The notes below the pieces were generated by a model, which had not been told where the DNA came from, ran no database searches, and was given only the letters and a program-made list of their open reading frames with translations. A stretch of 64,000 nt of DNA from an uncultured Lachnospiraceae bacterium (GTDB lineage: Bacteria > Bacillota > Clostridia > Lachnospirales > Lachnospiraceae): the NCBI GenBank assembly GCA_958402795.1, contig CATXUX010000016.1:9823-73822 (forward strand). The letters are read 5' to 3'. The position numbers were made by a program, and so were the translations under genes. Shown here one piece after another: positions 53,948-63,700 of this stretch (the first letter of the stretch is position 1; every line of letters begins with the position of its first letter).

Positions 53948-55654
53948 ATGCTGAACTCTGACATTTGTAAAGAGCGGATTCTTTCGGAGGATTACCGGGA
54001 CTTTATCCTGGACGATATCCGCACTGTCCCTGCTTCCGGAGCAGAAAGTGATTACCTTTGCGAGCAGGACGCAGGACACGGCTACCGCTGTCTGTACCTC
54101 TCTGCACTGCAGGCGGAGCCGCTCACACTCGCACGCTTTCCCTACACTTCTATCCCGAAATGCTACACGCCGCTTAGTCTGGAAACCTTGAATCAGGCGG
54201 GGATCCTTCCAATACAGAATTATCCTACACTCCAGCTCAAGGGGCGTGGCGTCCTCATTGGGTTTCTGGACAGCGGAATCGACTATACCAGTCCCGTCTT
54301 TCGGAACCTGGACGGAAGCAGCCGGATCCTTGGGATCTGGGATCAGACCATTCCGGCCGGTCCTCCGCCGGATCCGTTTCTCTATGGCACGGAATATACG
54401 CAGGAGCAGCTCAACAAAGCGCTGCAAAGCGACGATCCTCTCTCCGTCGTTCCATCAAAAGATGCCGACGGTCACGGAACCTTTGTCGCCGGTCTCGCCG
54501 CCGGGAGCGGAGTTCCGGAAGAGGGGTTCCTGGGCGCCGCTCCGGAAGCCTCTCTCGCTGTTGTCAAATTAAAACAGGCAAAACAATATCTGCGGGATTA
54601 TTATTTTATTCCGGACAATGCAGTCTGCTATCAGGAGACAGATATCATTCTGGGACTCCGCTATCTGGAACTGCTCGCAGACAGACTGTCTCTTCCTCTG
54701 GTCGTCTGTGTCGCTCTCGGGACCAATTCCGGCGGCCATGTCGGGGCGCTTCCCTTCTCCGGACTGCTGGAAACCCTTGGCGGACGCGCCAACCGGGTTC
54801 CTGTCGTAGGCGTCGGCAATGAAGCGGATAAACGCCATCATTTCCATGGTCAAATGACAAATGGCACAGAGAGCCAGACGGTAGAAATCCGCGTCGGAGA
54901 ATCTATGCCGGGATTTACACTGGAACTGTGGACGTCCATCCCGAATGTCCTCTCCGTCTCCATTACCTCCCCTTCCGGTGAAACGAGCTCCGCGCTTCCC
55001 GTGCGCACTTCCGGTCATACGGACTTTTTGTTTCTCCTGGAAAATACACGCGTCAGTGTAGATACCAGCCTGCTCGTGGAACGCACGACCTACGAGCTGC
55101 TCTTCTTCCGCTTTAACACCCCGACAGCGGGAATCTGGAAGATTAACATTCTCCCGGTCCGTGTGATCGACGGCAGCTATCATCTGTGGCTTCCCGTAAC
55201 CGAATTTCTGGAAAGTGATACGTTTTTTCTGGAGTCAGATCCTTACTACACGATCACCAACCCCGGAAATACGTTCCGCCCGGTCATTGTCTCCTATTAT
55301 AACGGAAATAACAATGCCGTCGCGCTTAGTTCCGGGAGAGGCTACGAACGGCTGGATCAGACATTTCCCGATCTTACTGCTCCGGGAATTGATGTAAAAG
55401 GCATCCTTCCAGACGGACGCTTCGCTGTTCGTTCCGGCTCCAGCGTCTCCACAGCCATCACCGCGGGAGCATGCGCCCTGCTTATGGAATGGATCCTCTT
55501 TCATCTCGGCGCAGACAGTGTGGATTCCTATCAGATACGCGGTCTGCTGGTGCTGGGTGCTGTCCGTCCGCCGTCTATGACATTTCCCAACCCGGAATGG
55601 GGATACGGACAACTCAATCTGTTTCATACATTCGATGAGCTGCGGCAATACTGA
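53948..55654 (+). CDS. Subtilase-family serine protease (Csp-like)
   Basis: 568 residues with no signal peptide. The catalytic triad is present: Asp in FLDSGIDY (about 107), His in DADGHGTFVAG (about 180) and Ser in SGSSVSTAITAG (about 503), where the usual GTS is GSS. A large insert between His and Ser forms the jelly-roll typical of clostridial CspA/B/C proteases. Csp proteins process SleC during spore germination in Clostridium, and relatives occur in non-germination roles. A short N-terminal segment (1-90) may be a prodomain. It has its own unit and a shared terminator follows. Confidence 0.85.
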   Translation: MLNSDICKERILSEDYRDFILDDIRTVPASGAESDYLCEQDAGHGYRCLYLSALQAEPLTLARFPYTSIPKCYTPLSLETLNQAGILPIQNYPTLQLKGRGVLIGFLDSGIDYTSPVFRNLDGSSRILGIWDQTIPAGPPPDPFLYGTEYTQEQLNKALQSDDPLSVVPSKDADGHGTFVAGLAAGSGVPEEGFLGAAPEASLAVVKLKQAKQYLRDYYFIPDNAVCYQETDIILGLRYLELLADRLSLPLVVCVALGTNSGGHVGALPFSGLLETLGGRANRVPVVGVGNEADKRHHFHGQMTNGTESQTVEIRVGESMPGFTLELWTSIPNVLSVSITSPSGETSSALPVRTSGHTDFLFLLENTRVSVDTSLLVERTTYELLFFRFNTPTAGIWKINILPVRVIDGSYHLWLPVTEFLESDTFFLESDPYYTITNPGNTFRPVIVSYYNGNNNAVALSSGRGYERLDQTFPDLTAPGIDVKGILPDGRFAVRSGSSVSTAITAGACALLMEWILFHLGADSVDSYQIRGLLVLGAVRPPSMTFPNPEWGYGQLNLFHTFDELRQY

Positions 55655-55710
55655 TTTTTTTACTTTAGACTGTTCATTATGCCCTTCTTCTGATACAATT
55701 GAGGTAATGA

Positions 55711-55747
55711 AAAGAGGAAACACGTCCGCCGGACATTTTTCCTCTTT
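55711..55747. terminator. Bidirectional terminator
   Basis: AAAGAGGAAA (55711-55720) and TTTCCTCTTT (55738-55747) enclose an inner GTCC/GGAC stem, between the convergent subtilase and NlpC/P60 genes. Confidence 0.8.
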
Positions 55748-55784
55748 ATCATCATTTTTTATATTCTGTCTGAAAATACTCTCT

Positions 55785-56942
55785 TTAGTAGCGAACGTAA
55801 ATCATTCCGCTCTGTACCGATCCTACAATTACACCTACACCCTCTGTCGCCGCATGGATCATCTGACCGTTTCCGATATAGATTCCACAATGATTTGCAT
55901 TCACGCAGACATCACCCGGCTGCGGATTGCTTACCCGTGTCCATGTAAGGAACGTATATGTAGTACCCAGTCTTGAATAAGCTCCTGTCAGGCAATAGCT
56001 GACAAATCCGGAACAGTCAAAGGCTCCCGGTGAACACGCTCCCCAGACATATTCTGCACGTCCAACCCAACTGTATGCGCGGTCTACAATTGCATTTCCC
56101 GTAGAAGCATTGTAACTTGGCTCCGTTACCGTTGGTGTAGAAGGTATACTCGGCGTCTCCGGCGTTACTGTTGGTGTAGAAGGTGTGCTCGGCGTTACAT
56201 TTGCCTCCGTCGTACCATTCTGTACCGGGGTTGTATCATTTGTTGTTGTATCATTCGTTGTCTGATTCGATGCAGCCTGCTGTGCCTGCGCTTCTGCCGC
56301 TTCCTTTGCAGCCGCTTCTGCTGCCGCTTTCTCAAGCGCTACACGCGCTGCTTCCTGAATCATTGCATCCAGATTCGACACCTCCGCGCTCTTGCTGTCA
56401 ATCGTCGACTGCAGCTCCTCGGACTGTGCCTGATATTCTGACTCTATATTCTGCAGATTGGTCTGCTCTTCTTCCAAAGATGCTTTCAGATCCTTTACTT
56501 CCTGAACTGTTTCCTGATAAGCCTGAAGCTGTTCCCGGTCATAACTATGTACCTTCTGTACATATTCCGCCTGCGTCAAAACTTCCGCGATACTTCCGGA
56601 TTCCGCAACACGTTCCAGCGCCGAACCGTCTCCTTCTTCGTACATATACTTGATCCGGAGCTTTAAGTCCTCATACTGCTGCTGCTCCTTCTCCTGCGCT
56701 GTCTCCAGATCCGCTTCTGCCTGAACAATCTCCTGACCGGTTGTGATCAACTGAGTCTCCAGATCGTTCATCTTCGTCATCAGCGTATTCAACTGTGACT
56801 GGAGATCGCTGACTTCGCTCTCTACCTGTGCTTTCTGATCCCGGAGACTTTGCTCATCGTCATCCGCCCGAACCGGAATTGCGGTCATAGAGCAGACCAG
56901 TGAAAGAGCAAGTAACATGCTTCCTGCTTTTTTGAACTTCAT
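55785..56942 (-). CDS. Secreted coiled-coil NlpC/P60 peptidoglycan hydrolase
   Basis: 385 residues. A signal peptide (KKAGSMLLALSLVCSMTAIP, cleavage near VRA-D) is followed by two long coiled coils (about 30-205, with an alanine/glutamine-rich stretch), a Thr/Pro-rich linker (TPSTPSTPTVTPETP) and a C-terminal NlpC/P60 domain. Catalytic Cys is in AFDCSGFVSYCL (about 310), His in NHCGIYIG and a third residue near MIHAAT. It resembles PcsB/CwlO-type DL-endopeptidases, which are held inactive by coiled coils until activated by FtsEX. ATG 56942 fits the signal peptide. Confidence 0.9.
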   Translation of the reverse strand: MKFKKAGSMLLALSLVCSMTAIPVRADDDEQSLRDQKAQVESEVSDLQSQLNTLMTKMNDLETQLITTGQEIVQAEADLETAQEKEQQQYEDLKLRIKYMYEEGDGSALERVAESGSIAEVLTQAEYVQKVHSYDREQLQAYQETVQEVKDLKASLEEEQTNLQNIESEYQAQSEELQSTIDSKSAEVSNLDAMIQEAARVALEKAAAEAAAKEAAEAQAQQAASNQTTNDTTTNDTTPVQNGTTEANVTPSTPSTPTVTPETPSIPSTPTVTEPSYNASTGNAIVDRAYSWVGRAEYVWGACSPGAFDCSGFVSYCLTGAYSRLGTTYTFLTWTRVSNPQPGDVCVNANHCGIYIGNGQMIHAATEGVGVIVGSVQSGMIYVRY

Positions 56943-57087
56943 TTCATCACCCGTCCTTATCCAATAATATTTATTTCCCCACATATATACTCTATTTTAC
57001 ATGATTTTCTTCCATATTTCAACAATAATATTAAAATATATCATTTTTCGGGGAATTTCCCTTTGTTTTACTTCTCACATGCAAATA

Positions 57088-57116
57088 ATTATAACGGATA
57101 AATGATAGAAATGCAA
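57088..57116 (-). promoter_or_regulatory. Promoter of the NlpC/P60 gene
   Basis: Minus strand TTGCAT (57111-57116), 17 bp, TATAAT (57088-57093). It implies a leader of about 140 nt, AT-rich, in which I see no known riboswitch. Confidence 0.75.
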
Positions 57117-57189
57117 TACTTTTTAACATTTTCTTAACAACTTATCAGCTTTTGCGAAAAATCTCCTGCAACATACATTTTATCTGCGT

Positions 57190-57256
57190 CCTGCATTACA
57201 AGCACTTAGCTCGATTTCGCTTCGCTCCATCTCGCTACCCGTGCGTCGCACGGTGA
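57190..57256. repeat. Interspersed repeat with CCGTGC/GCACGG stem
   Basis: Contains AAGCACTTAGCTCG, then CTTCGCTCCATCTCGCTA and the stem CCGTGC-GTC-GCACGG. The AGCGAG...CTAAGTG theme is also in the tandem units at 21808-21882. Confidence 0.55.
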
Positions 57257-57262
57257 ATATAT

Positions 57263-57302
57263 AAAAAGAGCCTGCTTTACGAACAAGTTCGAAGCCAGGC
57301 CC
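57263..57302 (-). terminator. Terminator of the rpsB-tsf operon
   Basis: GAGCCTGCTTTACGAAC and GTTCGAAGCCAGGCCC pair imperfectly around a short loop; on the minus strand it is followed by TTTTTATA, and on the plus strand by CTTTTTG. Confidence 0.8.
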
Positions 57303-57335
57303 TTTTTGTATATTTGTCGTGCTTGTGCTAAACGC

Positions 57336-58271
57336 TTAGTTTCCACCCATTTGCGCCGCTACTTCAGCCGCGAAGTCTTCTTTCTTTTTCTCGATTCCTT
57401 CTCCGGTCTCGAAGCGGATGAACTTCTTCACGGTTACGTTTGCGCCGTTCTCTTTTGCTACCTTTTCCACGTATTTTCCTACGGTCAGGTCGCTGTCCTG
57501 AACATAAGTCTGGTCAAGCAGACAGATCTCTTTCATCTCTTTGTTGAGACGTCCGACGATCATCTTCTCCAGAATGTTGTCCGGCTTCGGTTTTGCGCTT
57601 TCTTCGTTTTCCTTCTTTGCCTGTGCAAGCAGGATCTCTTTCTCATGATCCATGAAGTCCTGCGGAACTTCCTCACGGGATACATACTTCGGAGACATTG
57701 CAGCTACCTGCATTGCCACGTTCTTCAGACAGGTCTTGATCTCGTCATTGACAACGTCTGTATCTGCCTCTACGAGAACGCCGATCCGTCCACCGCCGTG
57801 AATATAAGATACAACACAGCCGTCTGTCACGATCTTCTCAAATCTTCTGATATTCAGGTTCTCGCCGATTACTGCGATCTTTCCTACCAGAGCATCTTTC
57901 ACCGTCTTGTCCGGCTCAGCCGCCCATGCCTCAGCCATGAATGCGTCCATATCTGCCGCGTCGGAATCTGCTGCCTGGTTCGCAACCGCCTCAACGAATT
58001 CCTGAAAGTCTGCGTTCTTCGCAACAAAGTCTGTCTCAGAGTTTACTTCTACGATAGATGCTACTTTATCGTCTCTTACTACTGTCTTAACAATCCCTTC
58101 CGCTGCGATTCTTCCGGCCTTCTTCTCAGCCTTTGCCTGTCCGTTCTTTCTCAGGAACTCAACCGCTGCGTCCATATCGCCGTTTGTCTCGTTCAGAGCC
58201 TTCTTGCAGTCCATCATGCCTGCACCGGTCATCTCTCTTAATTCTTTTACCATGCTTGCCGTAATTGCCAT
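57336..58271 (-). CDS. tsf: Elongation factor Ts
   Basis: 311 residues. The UBA-like N-terminus and EF-Ts signature are clear (VKELREMTGAGMMDCKKAL; TDFVAKNADFQEFV; MQVAAMSPKYVSREEVP). It exchanges GDP for GTP on EF-Tu. ATG 58271 lies after GGAGG at 9 nt and opens MAITASMVKEL; five upstream codons are in frame but unlikely. It follows rpsB by 37 nt, the universal order. Confidence 0.97.
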   Translation of the reverse strand: MAITASMVKELREMTGAGMMDCKKALNETNGDMDAAVEFLRKNGQAKAEKKAGRIAAEGIVKTVVRDDKVASIVEVNSETDFVAKNADFQEFVEAVANQAADSDAADMDAFMAEAWAAEPDKTVKDALVGKIAVIGENLNIRRFEKIVTDGCVVSYIHGGGRIGVLVEADTDVVNDEIKTCLKNVAMQVAAMSPKYVSREEVPQDFMDHEKEILLAQAKKENEESAKPKPDNILEKMIVGRLNKEMKEICLLDQTYVQDSDLTVGKYVEKVAKENGANVTVKKFIRFETGEGIEKKKEDFAAEVAAQMGGN

Positions 58272-58308
58272 GATCTCATCCTCCAAATTATAGAATCTAT
58301 ACTGCCGA

Positions 58309-59058
58309 TTACTCTTCTACTGTTTCCTCATCTGCTTCTTCTGCAGTTTCGTCCTCGTAATATACATCCTCTGCTGCACCCTGGTTCGCCTCGATCACTG
58401 CATCAGCCATCTTGGAAACAATCAGTTTTACAGCGCGGATCGCATCATCATTACCCGGGATTACATAATCCAGTTCTTCCGGATCACAGTTCGTATCGCA
58501 GATACCGATCAGCGGGATTCCCAGTGTGTGTGCTTCCTGTACGCAGATCCGTTCTTTCTTCGGATCTACTACAAAGATCGCATCCGGCAGTCTCTTCATC
58601 TCTTTGATACCGCCGAGGTTCTTCTCCAGCTTCGCCCATTCTTTCTTCAGTTCAATGACTTCTTTCTTCGGCAGAACGTCAAATGTTCCGTCCTCTGCCA
58701 TTCTCTCGATGTCTTTGAGTCTCTGGACACGGCTCTGGATCGTCTTGAAGTTTGTCAGCATACCGCCAAGCCATCTCTCGTTTACATAATACATTCCGCA
58801 GCGTTCTGCTTCTGTCTGGATCGCGTCCTGCGCCTGCTTCTTTGTTCCTACAAACAGGATCGTGCCGCCGTTCGCAACGATATCGCCGACTGCCTGATAT
58901 GCGTCGTCAACCATACCTACTGACTTCTGCAGGTCGATGATGTAAATCCCGTTTCTCTCCGTGTAAATGTACGGAGCCATCTTCGGGTTCCATCTTCTTG
59001 TCTGGTGTCCGAAATGTACACCTGCTTCCAAAAGCTGCTTCATTGAAATAACGCTCAT
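58309..59058 (-). CDS. rpsB: 30S ribosomal protein S2
   Basis: 249 residues. Motifs [43 protein letters not shown] and [20 protein letters not shown] are diagnostic of S2. The start MSVIS at 59058 follows GGAGGAAAG. The acidic C-terminal tail (DEETVEE) is common. It heads the rpsB-tsf operon with a 5' leader of about 110 nt. Confidence 0.97.
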   Translation of the reverse strand: MSVISMKQLLEAGVHFGHQTRRWNPKMAPYIYTERNGIYIIDLQKSVGMVDDAYQAVGDIVANGGTILFVGTKKQAQDAIQTEAERCGMYYVNERWLGGMLTNFKTIQSRVQRLKDIERMAEDGTFDVLPKKEVIELKKEWAKLEKNLGGIKEMKRLPDAIFVVDPKKERICVQEAHTLGIPLIGICDTNCDPEELDYVIPGNDDAIRAVKLIVSKMADAVIEANQGAAEDVYYEDETAEEADEETVEE

Positions 59059-59172
59059 GTTTCTTTCCTCCATCTGGTTTTAATCTTCCGTATGCTTCCA
59101 CACTTCCCCGGAACCCTCCGCTCATACAGGAAGGCACCGCCGGAGATCTCCACATACGTGTTTTTTCGCAAC
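59059..59172 (-). promoter_or_regulatory. rpsB leader, possible S2 autoregulatory RNA
   Basis: About 115 nt of GC-rich leader between the promoter start and the start codon, able to form several stems (GGAGATCTCC; GCATAC with GTATGC-like partners). S2 leaders are known to autoregulate in several Firmicutes. I cannot match it to a published consensus. Confidence 0.4.
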
Positions 59173-59178
59173 GCTAAT

Positions 59179-59207
59179 AGTCTAGCACAAAACCCTGCGC
59201 AGTGCAA
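59179..59207 (-). promoter_or_regulatory. Promoter of rpsB-tsf
   Basis: Minus strand TTGCAC (59202-59207), 17 bp, TAGACT (59179-59184). Confidence 0.75.
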
Positions 59208-59214
59208 GTTTTTT

Positions 59215-60714
59215 TTATTGAACGGAAAGGTTTGTGTACCCCATCAGACTTAAATCCACTTTTTGCGCGACCTCGCGCCCTTCACGGATCGCCCACACGA
59301 CAAGGGACTGTCCCCGGTGCATGTCTCCGGCGGCAAATACATTTTTCACGTTTGTCTCGTATTCGCCGGGTGCGGTTTTAACATTCGTACGCTCATTGAC
59401 TTCCACGCCAAATGCCTTTGTCACATAGTTTTCGCTGCCGAGGAATCCTGCCGCGATCAGCACCAGATCCACATCCACCGTATACTCGCTGCCCTCGACT
59501 TCTGACATCACCGTGCGTCCTGTTTTTTCATCCTTCTTTGGCTCCAGTTTGACAAGAACTGCCTTGCAGACCGCGCCTTTTTTGTTTTTGATAAATTCTT
59601 TCACCGTAGTCTGGTATACCCGTGGATCATGTCCGAATACTGCGATCGCCTCCTGCTGGCCGTAGTCCGTCTTGCAGATGCGCGGCCATTCCGGCCACGG
59701 GTTATTTTCTGCCCGTTCATCCGGTGCTTTTGGCATCATCTCTAACTGAAGTACGGATTTTGCGCCGTGCCGGATAGCCGTTCCCACACAGTCATTTCCG
59801 GTATCTCCGCCTCCGATCACCATGACATGTTTTCCTTTTGCGGAAATATAGGTACCGTCTTTCAGTTTCAGATGATTTGCCCAGAGTGCCTTTGTCGTAG
59901 ACTTCAGAAAATCGACTGCGAAATAAATTCCTTCCGCATCACGCCCCGGCGCTTTGATGTCGCGTGGGTTCGAAGCGCCGCAGGCAAGGATCACCCTGTC
60001 GTACTCTTTTAATATAGAAGAAACCTTGATATCTTTTCCTACATTGCAGTTGGTTTTGAAGCAGATTCCTTCTTCTTCCATAATAGCCACTTTCCGGTCA
60101 ATGATCTGTTTTTCCAGCTTCATATTCGGGATTCCGTAGCGAAGCAGTCCGCCGACTTTGTCCTCCCGCTCGTATACGGTCACGGAATGTCCTCTGCGGT
60201 TAAGCTGATCCGCAGCAGCCAGTCCGGAAGGTCCGGATCCGATCACTGCCACTTTTTTGCCCGTGCGTACTTTCGGCGGACGTGCTTTTGCATATCCCAT
60301 TGCATAGGCGTTTTCTATGATGCCGTACTCATTTTCTTTGGTTGACACCGGATCTTCATGGAGTCCGCAGGTACAGGCATTTTCACAGAGTGCCGGGCAC
60401 ACGCGTGCGGTAAACTCCGGAAAATTATTTGTCTTGACCAGACGGTAATATGCTTCCTCCCAGTTTCCATTGTAGATCAGGTCATTCCACTCCGGCACCA
60501 GATTATGCAGCGGGCAGCCGCTTGCCATTCCGTTCAGCATCTGGCCGGACTGACAGAACGGCACGCCGCACGCCATGCACCGCGCGCCCTGAATCTCCTG
60601 TTCCTCCTTCGAAAGAGGCGTATAGAATTCATTGAAATGACGGATTCTACTCTTCGGCGCCTCCGCCACTTTATTTTCTCTCTTATAATCCATAAATCCT
60701 GTTGGTTTTCCCAC
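59215..60714 (-). CDS. gltD: Glutamate synthase (NADPH) small subunit
   Basis: 499 residues. The N-terminal 4Fe-4S ligands are in GARCMACGVPFCQSG and CENACTCGLH (about 43-110). FAD motif VAVIGSGPSGLAAADQLN (about 148-165) and NADPH motif VMVIGGGDTGNDCVG (about 290). GltD passes electrons from NADPH to GltB for glutamate formation. GTG at 60714 lies 8 nt after AGGAGG, which overlaps the gltB stop, so the genes are coupled. A further ATG sits 7 codons in. Confidence 0.95.
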   Translation of the reverse strand: MGKPTGFMDYKRENKVAEAPKSRIRHFNEFYTPLSKEEQEIQGARCMACGVPFCQSGQMLNGMASGCPLHNLVPEWNDLIYNGNWEEAYYRLVKTNNFPEFTARVCPALCENACTCGLHEDPVSTKENEYGIIENAYAMGYAKARPPKVRTGKKVAVIGSGPSGLAAADQLNRRGHSVTVYEREDKVGGLLRYGIPNMKLEKQIIDRKVAIMEEEGICFKTNCNVGKDIKVSSILKEYDRVILACGASNPRDIKAPGRDAEGIYFAVDFLKSTTKALWANHLKLKDGTYISAKGKHVMVIGGGDTGNDCVGTAIRHGAKSVLQLEMMPKAPDERAENNPWPEWPRICKTDYGQQEAIAVFGHDPRVYQTTVKEFIKNKKGAVCKAVLVKLEPKKDEKTGRTVMSEVEGSEYTVDVDLVLIAAGFLGSENYVTKAFGVEVNERTNVKTAPGEYETNVKNVFAAGDMHRGQSLVVWAIREGREVAQKVDLSLMGYTNLSVQ

Positions 60715-60726
60715 GTTTTGCGCCTC

Positions 60727-63700
60727 CTATCGTCCGTTTTTGATCATGTTGAACGCTTCGATCTTTGCCTGTTCCGCACTGAGTCCCTTTTCCTCCATCT
60801 GAAGGATCGCGGACATCATCTTTTCATAGTCCTCCGGAATGATCTTCTTAAACTTCGGAAGATAATCTTTGAAATTATCCAGAATCTTCTTTCCGATCTC
60901 GGAGTTCGTATACGAAACATGTTCTTTGATCATGTTTTTCAGTTCCAGCACGTCATATTTGTCTGTTACACGTTCAATATTTACCATTGATTTATTGACT
61001 TTCTTGTACAGGTCATTGTCCGCGTCCAGTACATATGCGATCCCGCCGCTCATACCTGCCGCGAAGTTCTTTCCGACCTGCCCGAGGATCACCACCCGGC
61101 CGCCGGTCATATACTCGCAGCCATGGTCGCCGACGCCCTCGACAACTGCGCTGACTCCGGAGTTACGGACGCAGAACCGTTCGCCTGCAACTCCATTGAT
61201 AAACGCTTTTCCACTGGTTGCTCCATACAGAGCCACATTTCCGATGATGATGTTCTCATTCGCCCGGAACCGTACTCCCTGGGGCGGACACACAACCAGT
61301 TTTCCGCCGGAGAGGCCCTTGCCAAAGTAGTCATTACTGTCGCCGACCAGTTCCAGTGTCAGTCCCTTCGGGATAAACGCTCCAAAGCTCTGTCCGCCGG
61401 CGCCTTTACATTTGATCACATAGGTATCCTCCGGCAGTCCTTCCGGATACCGTCTCGTAATCTCCGAACCGAATATCGTCCCGAAGGTACGGTCTGTATT
61501 GGTAACGTCAATCTCCAGGCTGCGCGGCTGTTTTTTCTCCAGAGCCGGAGTAAGCTGTTTTACGAGCACCCTCTCATCCAGTGTCTTTCCAAGTTCAAAA
61601 TCATAAACTTTCTTCGGATTATAGATCATACCCTGTTTTTCTTTTGCATACGGATTATACAGCACACTGCTCAGATCCAGCGTCGCCGCACGGTCGGAAG
61701 TCGGCGCATCTTTTACTTTCAGCAGATCCGTGCGTCCCACCAGTTCGTCTACGGTACGGACGCCAAGTTTTGCCATATATTCCCGCAGTTCCTGTGCGAT
61801 AAACCGCATAAAATTGATCACATACTCTGGTTTTCCCGCAAACCGTTTCCGAAGCTCCGGATTCTGTGTCGCCACACCTACCGGACAGGTATCCAGATTG
61901 CAGACACGCATCATCACACATCCCATCGTCACAAGCGGCGCCGTGGCGAAACCAAATTCTTCCGCTCCCAGCATCGCCGCGATCGCGACGTCACGTCCGC
62001 TCATCAGCTTACCGTCTGTCTCAAGACGAACCCGCTCCCGCAGTCCGTTCTGGATCAATGTCTGGTGTGTCTCTGCCAGTCCCAGTTCCCACGGAAGTCC
62101 GGCATTTTGAATCGAGCTTCTCGGTGCTGCGCCCGTACCACCGTCATATCCGGAGATCAGGATCACACCCGCACCGGCTTTTGCAACACCTGCGGCAACC
62201 GTTCCGACTCCTGCCTCGGATACCAGTTTCACAGATATTCTTGCATTTTTATTTGCATTTTTACAGTCGTAGATCAATTGTGCCAGATCTTCGATGGAAT
62301 AAATATCGTGGTGCGGAGGAGGTGAAATCAGGCTCACGCCCGGTGTCGAATGCCGTGTCTTCGCGATCCACGGATATACCTTGCCGCCCGGCAGATGTCC
62401 GCCCTCTCCCGGCTTGGCTCCCTGTGCCATCTTGATCTGAATCTCCTGTGCACTGACCAGATACCGGCTCGTCACGCCAAACCTTCCGGACGCGACCTGC
62501 TTGATCGCAGAACAACGGTCCGTATCAAGACGCTCGATATCTTCACCGCCCTCGCCACTGTTTGATTTTCCATGCAGGCGGTTCATCGCGATCGCCAGTG
62601 TCTCATGCGCTTCCTTGGAGATAGAGCCGTATGACATCGCCCCGGTCTTGAAACGGGTAACAATGGAGTCTACACTCTCCACCTCATCGATCGGAATGCC
62701 CTTCTTCGGATAGTTAAAAGCAAGCTGTCCGCGGAGATTTACCTTTTCCCCTTCGGCGTCCACCATCTTTGTATATTCCTTGAACAATTGATAGTCTCCC
62801 CGTCTCGTGGACTGCTGCAGCGCATGGATCGTCTGTGGATTATACAGATGTTCCTCCCCGCCGCTCTTGGACTTATGCTGTCCCACGCTGTTCAGCGTCA
62901 TATCGACTTCCAGTCCCAGCGGATCAAACGCCTCCGAGTGGAACGCATTATAATCTTTCGAAATTTCTTCAATGCCGATTCCTCCGACACGGCTCACGGT
63001 GTCGGTAAAATACTTATCGATAAATTCTTTTTTCAGACCGATCGCCTCGAAAATCTTCGCGCCCTGATAAGACTGGATCGTAGAGATTCCCATTTTGGAC
63101 GCGATCTTGATGATTCCGTGGATCACCGCATTGTTATAATCATTCACCGCTGCATAGTAATCTTTATGCAGCATGTTCGTATCAATAAGCTGCCGGATCG
63201 ATTCGTGTGCCAGATACGGATTGATCGCGCAGGCTCCATATCCAAGCAGGGTCGCAAAGTGATGTACTTCCCTCGGTTCTCCGGACTCCAGGATCAAAGC
63301 AACTGACGTACGTTTCTTCGTCTGGACCAGATGCTGCTGCAGCCCTGATACCGCGAGAAGCGACGGAATCGCAATATGATATTCATCCACCTCCCGGTCA
63401 GAAAGGATCAGGATGTTCGCGCCTTCGTGAATTGCGCGGTCTACTTCAATGTACACATAATCCATCGCCTTGTCGAGACTGGTATTCTTGTAATAGGTGA
63501 TCGGAATTTCAGCCACCTTGAATCCTTCCACATCCATATGTTTGATCTTCAGAAGATCCGTGTTTGTCAGAATCGGGTTATTGACCTGCAGCATTTTACA
63601 GTTGTCTTCTTTCTTTTCCAGCAGGTTTCCGTCTTTTCCGATATACATTGTCGTAGAGGTTACGACTTCCTCTCTGATCGCGTCAATCGGCGGATTCGTC

